NCBI RefSeq assembly: GCF_026626635.1
Contig: NZ_JAPNKA010000001.1
Coordinates: forward strand, 1,116,001-1,180,000
Source of the DNA: Archangium lansingense
Lineage (GTDB): Bacteria; Myxococcota; Myxococcia; Myxococcales; Myxococcaceae
DNA length: 64,000 nucleotides
Direction: 5' to 3'
Positions 55,356 to 62,499 of this stretch are shown here, one piece after another. The position numbers were made by a program, and so were the translations under genes. Within the stretch, counting starts at the first letter, position 1. Each line of letters begins with the position of its first letter. Below the pieces are notes generated by a model that did not search any database, had not been told where the DNA came from, and saw nothing but the letters and a program-made list of their open reading frames with translations.

Positions 55356-55961
55356 ATGCGTCCCATCCAGGCGGAGCTTCTCGACGGTGGCGCGCTGTAC
55401 CGGGAAGTGGTGCTGGGTAAGCTGGCGCACGCGCGCGAGTCGGTGTGGATAGCGACGGCGAACGTGAAGGCCATGTACGTGGAGCACGCGGGGCGCTTCG
55501 TTCCATTGCTGGAGGTGTTGGACTCACTGGCGGCGCGAGGGGTGGCGCTGCGGCTGCTGCACGCGGAGCTGCCGAGCCGGCCATTCCGAGCGGAGTTCGA
55601 CAAGCGCTCGCGGCTGGTGAAGGGCGGGCTGGAGTTGAAGGTGTGCCCGCGGGTGCACTTCAAGACGGTGCTGGTGGACGGAGCGTGGGCCTATCTGGGC
55701 AGCGCCAACCTCACCGGGGCGGGGCTGGGGGCCAAGGGCGAGGACGTGCGCAACTTCGAACTGGGCTTCGTCACCGAGGACTTCGACGTCATCGATCGGG
55801 CGACGGCGCTCTTCGAGTCGGTATGGAGCGGGGCGGAGTGCCGGGGCTGCCGGCTGCGCACGGTGTGTCCAGATCCCATCGGGGGCGCGGGCCCGGCGAA
55901 GAAGGGTCCACCCAACGGCATCCGCCTGGGCAAGGCGCGGCGTCTGGTGCGTCGGCGCTGA
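55356..55961 (+). CDS. Single-HKD phospholipase D-like protein
   Basis: 201 residues. One HKD motif, VHFKTVLVDGAWAYLGSANLT, is present, as in the Nuc-like single-motif group that dimerises to build the active site. VWIATANVKAMYVE and LRLLHAELPSRPF form the N-terminal strands; ECRGCRLRTVCPDP is a Cys-rich C-terminal clasp. Family enzymes cut phosphodiesters of DNA or lipids. The ATG at 55356 gives MRPIQAELLDGG; a GTG at 55311 is also in frame. A deleted copy of the gene, with only the first few and last codons, lies at 58303-58413. Confidence 0.82.
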   Translation: MRPIQAELLDGGALYREVVLGKLAHARESVWIATANVKAMYVEHAGRFVPLLEVLDSLAARGVALRLLHAELPSRPFRAEFDKRSRLVKGGLELKVCPRVHFKTVLVDGAWAYLGSANLTGAGLGAKGEDVRNFELGFVTEDFDVIDRATALFESVWSGAECRGCRLRTVCPDPIGGAGPAKKGPPNGIRLGKARRLVRRR

Positions 55962-56020
55962 GCAGGGCGCATGGGGTTGGCGGTGGCCCGCGCCATCCAG
56001 GCTGTCCGGGTGTGTCGGGG

Positions 56021-56041
56021 CACTCGCTAGAGTCGGCGTCA
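56021..56041 (+). promoter_or_regulatory. Conserved element upstream of sitA-like copy 1
   Basis: CACTCGCTAGAGTCGGCGTCA, matching 62295-62315 upstream of copy 2 with two changes. TAGAGT/TAGAAT may be a -10 box, 25 bases from the leader ATG. The shared sequence implies that the promoter was copied with the gene. Confidence 0.5.
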
Positions 56042-56057
56042 ACGTTCGGAGACGCTG

Positions 56058-57712
56058 ATGACTTCCTCGCTGCTGGTGCTGTTGCTGCGCTCTCAGGCGG
56101 AATGGCCCGGTGATCTCCAGAAGGCGAAGGCACGCTGCGCCCGGGGGCCTTCGCTGCCGTGGGCCTGGGGGTGGAACCTGCGCGCTGACTCGCTGCGGGC
56201 CCCGTGGGTGGGGCTGCTGCTCGCCCTGGCCCTGCTGGCAGGCGGCTGTGCGCCGCTGAAGCCACCGCCCGGCCGGGAGATGGACCTGCGTTACACGCCG
56301 CACGAGGCCACAGGGCCTGGGTTGGTGGCCTGGCCGGGCGACGAGTCCCCGCTCGCCCTCGCCTCCCCGCCACCCTCCCGGCCCGAGCCCGCCGCTGCGG
56401 AGCGGCTGCACCGCCGCTGGGACTCTCGGGAGGCCGTGACGGCGGCTGGCCCTGGCAGGGTTGAGGGGAGTGCGTGGCCGAGCGCCCTCGCGGCCCACGT
56501 GGCGTTTCTTGGTGCCGTGGACGACGTGTCCGCTTCCTCGCGCCGCGTCTCCAGCGAGCTCTCCAGGCTCAAGGCCAGCTACCTGGGCATCGCCGGTGCA
56601 GGCAACGGCATCTTCGTTCCCTACGTCGAATATGGCGAACGGCAACGGAGGTGGATTGACGCCGAGCTCGCTGCCGCCACCTGGCTGGCCACCGCCGCCT
56701 CGGAGGTGGAGGAGCCGGACATGCAACTGGCCCTGCTGCGTCTGGCCGGCCCACGGCTGGAGGCTGCCATGATGGGGACCATCCTGCTTGCCGTATGGCT
56801 CGACATTCTCAACCTCGCCGACGCCGTGCTCACCCGGCACCTCTACAGTGTGGAGCGGCTGTTTAGGGACATGGCGCGCTTTCAGAAGATGCTCGAGCCC
56901 GCCATGACAGCACTCTCCTCCCTGGAACCAGGGCAGGTGGAGGCAGCGGCGCAAGACGTCCCAGCCCTGGTAGGCCACCTCACCGGCGAGTTCGCTGCAC
57001 TCCATGAGGCCGCGCGCAAGGGGGCGGAAGTCCTCGAGAAGGCGCTGGTACTGAAGGAGTCGATGGAGGCGCTCACCATGCTGTCGGCGCTGAGGTTTTC
57101 GCTACCCGCTCTGCGCCCGGCTGCTCCCGCCATGCTCGGCGTGGGCCTCATGGTGGGCCCCAACGGAGTGATGATGGGGACGCGGATTGTCGTCTCCGCC
57201 GAGTGGGTGGAGATGATGCGCCAGTTGGTGCGCGCGGGCGTCCTCTCCCTGCCCGCCGTCAGCGCCGCTGTGCGGATTCAGGCCGGCCAGGTGATGATGG
57301 CGCAGGTGCACGGCGAGCTGCCGCGCGGCGTGCGCGAGGCGCTGGGCGACGGGCCCGAGGTGCGGGCCATGCGTGTGACGGGCAAGGCGGGGGCCGGCAT
57401 GGCCGAGCCACCCCGGCACCACGTTCTGCCAAAAGAGTTCCGCGAGTGGTTCGAGAAGCGCGGGTTTACCGGCGAGATGGACATTGACGAGTTCTGCGTC
57501 AGGCTGGAGCAGGCACACCACGAGGCCATCCACGGTGGTGGAAGCTGGGGCGCACCTGGCCCGGTGAATGGAACCGGATGATCATGGAGACGCTGCGTGA
57601 AGCTGAGACCAGGGCAGGCAGGATGTTGACGCGCAACGAGATCCTGAAGGTCGTCGCGGGACGTATGAAGGTGTACAAGATCCCGATGAATTTCACGCGC
57701 TGGGGTGGATGA
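56058..57712 (+). pseudogene. SitA/DUF2380-like lipoprotein toxin, copy 1, C-terminus lost by frameshift
   Basis: The readable frame runs 56058-57581 (507 residues). Unlike copy 2 it begins with 40 extra residues fused in frame ahead of the lipoprotein signal; the equivalent of the copy 2 ATG is a CTG at 56178. The signal ends LALLAGGC. A long helical delivery region follows (HVAFLGAVDDVSASSRRVSSE to LGVGLMVGPNGVMMGTRI). The C-terminal toxin-like domain has the HHVLPKEFREWFEKRGF motif and AHHEAIHGGG, like HNH/WHH-type nucleases. Compared with copy 2, seven bases are missing at about 57541, so translation ends 13 residues later. Restoring them gives about 56 more residues and a stop at 57710-57712, overlapping the next gene start. 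Confidence 0.75.
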
Positions 57713-58182
57713 TGAGCAAAGATCGTTCCTGGGAGGGGAACGTGAAGGTGCGCCTGTATGAGCGGGTCCGCGAGCGTGGCTACGATTCGCTCACCGCCTT
57801 CGCCGAGGCGCGCCCTACCGCTTCGCTGGTGGCGTTGGCCGAGGAGCTGGGTCCGGAAGACGTCGCCGGAGTGCAGGTGTTCAGCGGATTGGTGGCCGAA
57901 GCCGAGCGGAACAATCGGGTCACACGTCTTGTGCGCGGACAACTCGTGCGGGAGCTGTGCGACTGTCTCCCAAACGGCTGGCCGGCTGTTCTGGACGACC
58001 CAAATCGTTTCGATGTCGCCCACGCGCTCGGCGCGTGGATTGCCTTCACCCCAGAAACCCATAAGGAGCGCGCCAGGAAGGTCAGTGATGCTCTCCTCGC
58101 CACGCCACCGCCGCCCGGGTGGCGGCCGCTCGGCCCCGACGACGAGTTGCTGCGCACGCTCCTGCCCGATGAGGAAGTCTGA
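57709..58182 (+). CDS. Candidate immunity protein for the sitA-like toxin
   Basis: 157 residues, soluble, mildly acidic. WEGNVKVRLYERVRERGYDSLTA is the N-terminus and PPPPGWRPLGPDDELLRTLLPDEEV the C-terminus. I do not recognise a catalytic motif. The ATG at 57709 (or 57712) overlaps the restored toxin stop as TGATGATG, so the pair were translationally coupled before the toxin frameshift. Position and size fit a cognate immunity gene, as in SitA-SitI cassettes; this is inference. It is directly followed by the relic of duplicated tetR and PLD sequence. Confidence 0.65.
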   Translation: MMSKDRSWEGNVKVRLYERVRERGYDSLTAFAEARPTASLVALAEELGPEDVAGVQVFSGLVAEAERNNRVTRLVRGQLVRELCDCLPNGWPAVLDDPNRFDVAHALGAWIAFTPETHKERARKVSDALLATPPPPGWRPLGPDDELLRTLLPDEEV

Positions 58183-58194
58183 ACTTCACCTCCT

Positions 58195-58413
58195 GGTGAG
58201 CGGCTCCTCTCCCTCCAACGTCTCCGCCACCGCGCGCGCCACCCGCGTCCCCGTCCACGCCCCTCGCTCTTGACGGCCTGGTTGGTATGCGAGCATGTGG
58301 GCATGCGTCCCATCCTGCCCGGAGGCGTGGGCTCGACGAAGGCCTCCTCCAACGGCATCCGTCTGGGCAAAGCGCGGCGTCTGGTGCGCCAGCCTCAGCG
58401 AAAGTCACGCTGA
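58195..58413 (+). pseudogene. Relic of duplicated tetR-PLD segment, with a 36-codon remnant ORF
   Basis: 58195-58266 matches tetR 54902-54972 with about five differences; 58271-58314 matches 55325-55368 at the start of the PLD gene; and from about 58330 the sequence matches the last codons of the PLD gene (NGIRLGKARRLVR). The two missing stretches are about 350 and 510 bases. The start and stop of the PLD gene remain in frame, leaving MRPILPGGVGSTKASSNGIR plus 16 residues (58303-58413). It begins 12 bases after the stop of the candidate immunity gene. Confidence 0.85.
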
Positions 58414-58485
58414 CGCACGCGCGGCTGCTCCAGCCTTCACTCCCAGCGGAGACTCCCCCTCCCAGCGTGCTGCTGTTCAGAATGT

Positions 58486-58491
58486 TACAAT
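58486..58491 (+). promoter_or_regulatory. TACAAT box 9 bases before the kinase ATG
   Basis: TACAAT is a near-consensus -10 box. With the start codon at 58501 the transcript would begin at or within a few bases of the ATG, and there is no Shine-Dalgarno sequence, so the mRNA may be leaderless. No convincing -35 box. Confidence 0.4.
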
Positions 58492-58500
58492 TGGCCCCGC

Positions 58501-59823
58501 ATGACGGATGACTCCACCGAAACGCGGGCCCTGCGTCGGGAGAAGAGGAAGAACCACCTCGTCTGCGCGGCCCTGCTCATCGGGGGATTTGCTGCCCATG
58601 GCCTGGCGTCGGGCGGCATCAGCCTGGCGCTTACGCTGACGTATCTGGGGTGGAGCGCGAGCTTCGCGGGGATTGGGGTGGCGGTGGGGGCGGGGTGGAT
58701 TCACGAGAAGTCGGCGGGGATGTGGTCAGGGCCCGTCGCGCTCGTGGCGGTGACGGTGCTCATCCACCACACCGGAGGGCCCCTCAGCCCCTGCTTCCCG
58801 ATGCTCAGCGCCCTACCCTTCGCCATCGCCATCTTCACTCCGGACACCCGAGAGCCCACGGTGGTGGCCTGCGTGGGGATGCTGGCCGCGGTGGTGCTGC
58901 TGGACATGATGGCTGGCATGCCGCTGCGGGAGATGCTGGTGCAGGTGTCGAGCTTCGGCCTGATCGGCGCGGTGGCCATCGCCGGGACGCAGACGTACCG
59001 GCGCATGCGCGACGCGGGGAAGGCGGCGCAGCAGGAGCGGCTGGTGGCGCTGGAGCAGCTCGCCGAGAGCGAGCGCCGCCGGTTGCATGCCGAGCGCCAG
59101 CGCGCGGAGGTGGACCGGCTGGTGCTGGTGGGGCAGCTCGCCGCCGGGGTGGCCCATGAGGTGAACAATCCGCTGGCCTTCGTGAAGTCCAACCTGTGCT
59201 TTCTGGAGCGGGAGCTGCGGCAGGAGGACGGGCCGGCGGACCAGGAGGAGCTGTGTGACGTGCTCGCCGAGACGCAGGATGGGGTGCTGCGCATCCAGCA
59301 GATCGTCATGGATCTGCGGCGCTTCTCGCGTGAGATAGACGAGGGCGACGAGGGGCTGGCGGGGGACGCCATCGACGAGGCGAGGCGGCTGGCGTCAGTG
59401 CGCCTGCGGAGCATGGGCGAGGTGGCGATAGACGTTGGCCCGGAGCTGCCGCCGGTACGGCTGGGCCAGCGGCACCTGGTGCAGGTGCTGTTGAACCTGC
59501 TGCTGAACGCGGCGGACGCGGTGGAGGAGGCGGAGCCCGTGCGCCGAGCCGCCATCGTCATGAGGGCACGGCGGATGGAGGGTGGGGTGCGGTTGGAGGT
59601 AGAGGACAACGGCCCGGGGATTCCGCAGGACGTGTTGCCGAGGCTCTTCGAGCCCTTCTTCACCACCAAGCCGCCGGGGAAGGGGACCGGGCTGGGGCTG
59701 GCCCTGTGCCGCGAGTACGTCTCGAGGGTCGGGGGCTCGCTGCATGCCGAGAACCGTCTCGAAGGAGGCGCTCGCTTTGTCCTGTGGCTGCCGCCGCGGG
59801 GGTCCGCCCCGGCCGTCGCCTGA
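58501..59823 (+). CDS. Membrane sensor histidine kinase
   Basis: 440 residues. Five predicted membrane helices (residues 20-165) form an integral sensor with short loops. The H-box is VAHEVNNPLAFVK; the N-box LLNLLLNAADAV; G1 VEDNGPGIP; F-box FEPFFTTK; G2 GKGTGLGLALC. All residues for autophosphorylation are present. No response regulator adjoins. The gene lies between the two copies of the sitA-like block and is followed on the same strand by a TonB-dependent receptor gene. Its ATG has no ribosome site; see TACAAT box. Confidence 0.9.
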   Translation: MTDDSTETRALRREKRKNHLVCAALLIGGFAAHGLASGGISLALTLTYLGWSASFAGIGVAVGAGWIHEKSAGMWSGPVALVAVTVLIHHTGGPLSPCFPMLSALPFAIAIFTPDTREPTVVACVGMLAAVVLLDMMAGMPLREMLVQVSSFGLIGAVAIAGTQTYRRMRDAGKAAQQERLVALEQLAESERRRLHAERQRAEVDRLVLVGQLAAGVAHEVNNPLAFVKSNLCFLERELRQEDGPADQEELCDVLAETQDGVLRIQQIVMDLRRFSREIDEGDEGLAGDAIDEARRLASVRLRSMGEVAIDVGPELPPVRLGQRHLVQVLLNLLLNAADAVEEAEPVRRAAIVMRARRMEGGVRLEVEDNGPGIPQDVLPRLFEPFFTTKPPGKGTGLGLALCREYVSRVGGSLHAENRLEGGARFVLWLPPRGSAPAVA

Positions 59824-59887
59824 GACGCCAATCCCTTTCAATCAAGTCGCATGGCTGTTCGTGGCTCGACAGGTGAGCGGGCGCTCG

Positions 59888-59917
59888 TTGACAGGCCGTG
59901 ATGCTACGAAAGATAAG
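59888..59917 (+). promoter_or_regulatory. Promoter of the TonB-dependent receptor gene
   Basis: TTGACA (59888-59893), 18 bases, GATAAG (59912-59917). The predicted start point near 59924 lies after the possible upstream start codons (59898/59901), which argues for translation from the ATG at 59952. Confidence 0.55.
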
Positions 59918-59951
59918 GGACGTCCACCGCCCATCCTCCACCTCTCCATCC

Positions 59952-62252
59952 ATGGCTTCCTGCCGCAGCCTCGGAGCGCTCATCTTCGCGGAGCTTCTGG
60001 TCCTCCTGCTTCCGCTCGGCATGGGGGGCGCGGCCCTGGCTCAGGAGCCGCCCGAAACGCCGCGGTCGGGAAGGCCGTCGGACATCAGCGAGCTGTCGCT
60101 CGAGGAGCTCCTGAATCTGGAGGTCGTCACCCCCTCGGCGCAGGCCCAGACAGTCGGTGAGGCTCCGTCCACCGTCTATGTATTCACCGAGGAAACCATC
60201 CGGCTCCGCGGCTACACCTCCCTTGCTCAGTTGCTCGAGGACGTGCCGGAAATCGAGATGCTGTTCAAGTCACGGCCCGAGTACAGCGAGCAGATCATCG
60301 TCCGTGGAATCCTCGGACAGGGCAATGAGAAGCTCATCATCCTGCTCGACGGCTTCCGCATCGATGCGTTGAGCAAGACTCCCCACTCCATCGGGCGCAA
60401 CTTCTCACTGGTGAACGTCAAGCGCGTGGAGGTCGTGCTCGGGCCGGTGTCCGCGCTCTATGGCCCTGATGCCTTCACGGGCGTCATTCAAATCATCACC
60501 CGGAGCGGGGCGGAGGTGCAGGGCGGGCGCGTCACCGGGAGCATCGGCCGGTTCAACACGACCGAGGATTCGTTCGTCGCCGGCGCGAAGGAAGGTGGCA
60601 TCTCGCTCGCGGTGTCCGGCAGTTACTACCACTCGGACGAGCCCACCCTCCCCGACTTCTATCCGGAAGACTTCCGCTGGTACAACGAGCGATACAAGAC
60701 GCGGGGTGAGGTCCACGTCTCGCCCTTCGCGCCCGGGGAGCCCGTCGTTGTCGTCCCCATCCAGCCCTACGCCACCCCGACGAACAATTATTTCCTGAGC
60801 GCACGTCTCGATATCGGAGACTTCCGGTTTGGCTATTCGCGGCACTACGACCGGCATAGCTCCTCCGTTCCCGAAGCGTCGGATCTCGCCCTCTACGTCG
60901 AGGATGCGAAGTGGGCGTATACGGTTCAGTCGGTCTACGGCCAGTACACCTACCGCAGCGGGGACGGGAAACTCGAGTTCATCACCTCCCTCTCCCTCAA
61001 CACCTACGAACTCGATTCCGACTCCGCCTTCATCAACTACGTCACGAGCTACCAGCGCGGCTTCAAGTACGAGCAATTCCTCGTCGGCGAGCTCGAGGAG
61101 AGGATTTCCTATCGTTTCCTCGACTGGCTTTCGGGAACATGGGGGCTGAGTTACCGCGACCTCGCCGGCATCCCCAAGACGGCCGATCTGGCCAGGCGCC
61201 TCGATCCCGATGCCTCACCGCCCGAATTCCAGGGGCACGTGTACATCGGCACGGACGTCCGGGACGTCACCGGACGCGACCTGAGCGTGCCGGTGGACTT
61301 CTACAATATCCACGAGCAGAACCTCGGCACCTACCTGGAGCTGCGCGCCCAGCCGCGCCCCTGGGTCTCCCTCACCGCGGGCGTGCGGTTCGACCACCAG
61401 ACACGCTATGGGGACAGCCTGACCCCGCGCATCGGCGTGGTTCTGCAGCCGCTCGAGGGCACTCGGCTCAAGCTGCTCTACGGTGAGGGGTTCCTCGCGC
61501 CCTCGCCGAACGTGGCCTACCAGCACTTCGGTTCCTTCGCCTCCGTCACGGACGCGGCCGGCGACATCGTCGGCCTGAAGAGCTTCTTCTTCCACCTGCC
61601 CAATGCGGACTTGAAGCCCGAGCGGCTTCGCATGGGCGAACTCATCGTCTCTCAAGACATTGGGGACGCCGTTCGGGTCAGCGCCAACGGGTTCCTGAGC
61701 CATGTCCGCAATCGGTTTGGCATCCAGCTTCTCGAGAACCAGACGTTCAAGACGTGGCCGGTCGACGTCGTCGAGCAGCCGATCAACCTCGGCGAGCGTT
61801 TCCTGAGTTACGGGGGCACGCTGCGCCTCGATGCGCGCGTGCGCTCGGGCAGGCTCTCCGTCAATCCCTATGCGTCCTACACCTTCACCGGCGGGAGGAG
61901 AGGGGAGGAGCCCCTCCCGAGCTCCTCGATGCACGTGCTCAAGGGCGGACTGGACATCGCGTGGCGGGGGCTGTCGCTGTCGACCCGGCTCATCGCACGC
62001 AGCAGCGCCTTCCACCCCGTTCTGCGCGACGTGAACGGCCAGCTCGTGGTCATCCCCGGCTCCACGGTGGTGAACGCGCACCTGCGCTACTCGGACATCG
62101 TGCGCTTCCACGGCTTCTCCCCCTCGCTGTGGCTCGACGTCCGCAATCTCTTCGACAGCCGGTACTACCTCGTCTCGGGCGCCGTCGCCCACCTTCCCGG
62201 TGTTCCCCAGGATCCCCTTCGCATCCTCGTCGGAGCGGACGTGGCCTTCTGA
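59952..62252 (+). CDS. TonB-dependent outer-membrane receptor
   Basis: 766 residues. A signal peptide (MASCRSLGALIFAELLVLLL and on to ALAQ) precedes a plug domain: LSLEELLNLEVVTPS, TSLAQLLEDVPEIEMLFKSR and VKRVEVVLGPVSALYGPDAFTGVIQIITR, all diagnostic. The beta-barrel fills the rest and ends ILVGADVAF with the terminal Phe. It imports a substrate with energy from TonB-ExbBD; the ligand (siderophore, vitamin, carbohydrate) cannot be told. No TonB or transporter genes adjoin. Start 59952 is chosen from the promoter position; 59901 or 59898 would add 17-18 residues. Confidence 0.9.
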   Translation: MASCRSLGALIFAELLVLLLPLGMGGAALAQEPPETPRSGRPSDISELSLEELLNLEVVTPSAQAQTVGEAPSTVYVFTEETIRLRGYTSLAQLLEDVPEIEMLFKSRPEYSEQIIVRGILGQGNEKLIILLDGFRIDALSKTPHSIGRNFSLVNVKRVEVVLGPVSALYGPDAFTGVIQIITRSGAEVQGGRVTGSIGRFNTTEDSFVAGAKEGGISLAVSGSYYHSDEPTLPDFYPEDFRWYNERYKTRGEVHVSPFAPGEPVVVVPIQPYATPTNNYFLSARLDIGDFRFGYSRHYDRHSSSVPEASDLALYVEDAKWAYTVQSVYGQYTYRSGDGKLEFITSLSLNTYELDSDSAFINYVTSYQRGFKYEQFLVGELEERISYRFLDWLSGTWGLSYRDLAGIPKTADLARRLDPDASPPEFQGHVYIGTDVRDVTGRDLSVPVDFYNIHEQNLGTYLELRAQPRPWVSLTAGVRFDHQTRYGDSLTPRIGVVLQPLEGTRLKLLYGEGFLAPSPNVAYQHFGSFASVTDAAGDIVGLKSFFFHLPNADLKPERLRMGELIVSQDIGDAVRVSANGFLSHVRNRFGIQLLENQTFKTWPVDVVEQPINLGERFLSYGGTLRLDARVRSGRLSVNPYASYTFTGGRRGEEPLPSSSMHVLKGGLDIAWRGLSLSTRLIARSSAFHPVLRDVNGQLVVIPGSTVVNAHLRYSDIVRFHGFSPSLWLDVRNLFDSRYYLVSGAVAHLPGVPQDPLRILVGADVAF

Positions 62253-62294
62253 GCGCCCACGGCTCCCCCGCGCAGCATCCGGAGTTGTCGGGAG

Positions 62295-62315
62295 CACTCG
62301 CTAGAATGGGCGTCA
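62295..62315 (+). promoter_or_regulatory. Conserved element upstream of sitA-like copy 2
   Basis: CACTCGCTAGAATGGGCGTCA, matching the copy 1 element at 56021-56041. TAGAAT (62302-62307) is a better -10 box than TAGAGT of copy 1. Confidence 0.5.
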
Positions 62316-62331
62316 CCCATTGGAGCCACTG

Positions 62332-62499
62332 ATGACGCCCACGCTGTTGGCGCTGCTGTCGCGGATGGAGCCCCCACTCGCGGCCTCCTCGGCTGGATTC
62401 TCGATGGGGGCGCGGAGCTCGGTGTCAACCTGGGTGCCCCTGTTCAAGCCAGGCTCGGACAATGCACCCGTGGCGCCGTGGGTGGACAATGCGCGCTGA
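62332..62499 (+). CDS. 55-residue leader ORF overlapping sitA-like copy 2
   Basis: Starts MTPTLLALLSRMEPP after GGAG 6 bases upstream, and ends 11 bases inside the toxin gene (AATGCGCGCTGA carries both its stop and the toxin ATG). Copy 1 has a similar start (MTSSLLVLLL) with the same ribosome site, but there it is fused in frame with the toxin. This suggests a translated leader that couples to the toxin. The peptide has no recognised domain. Confidence 0.5.
   Translation: MTPTLLALLSRMEPPLAASSAGFSMGARSSVSTWVPLFKPGSDNAPVAPWVDNAR

Noticed and set aside
56058..58182. Prophage HNH endonuclease reading of the HHV-motif genes
   Set aside because: The lipoprotein signal, long helical region, adjacent soluble partner and absence of phage genes fit a lipoprotein toxin cassette better.
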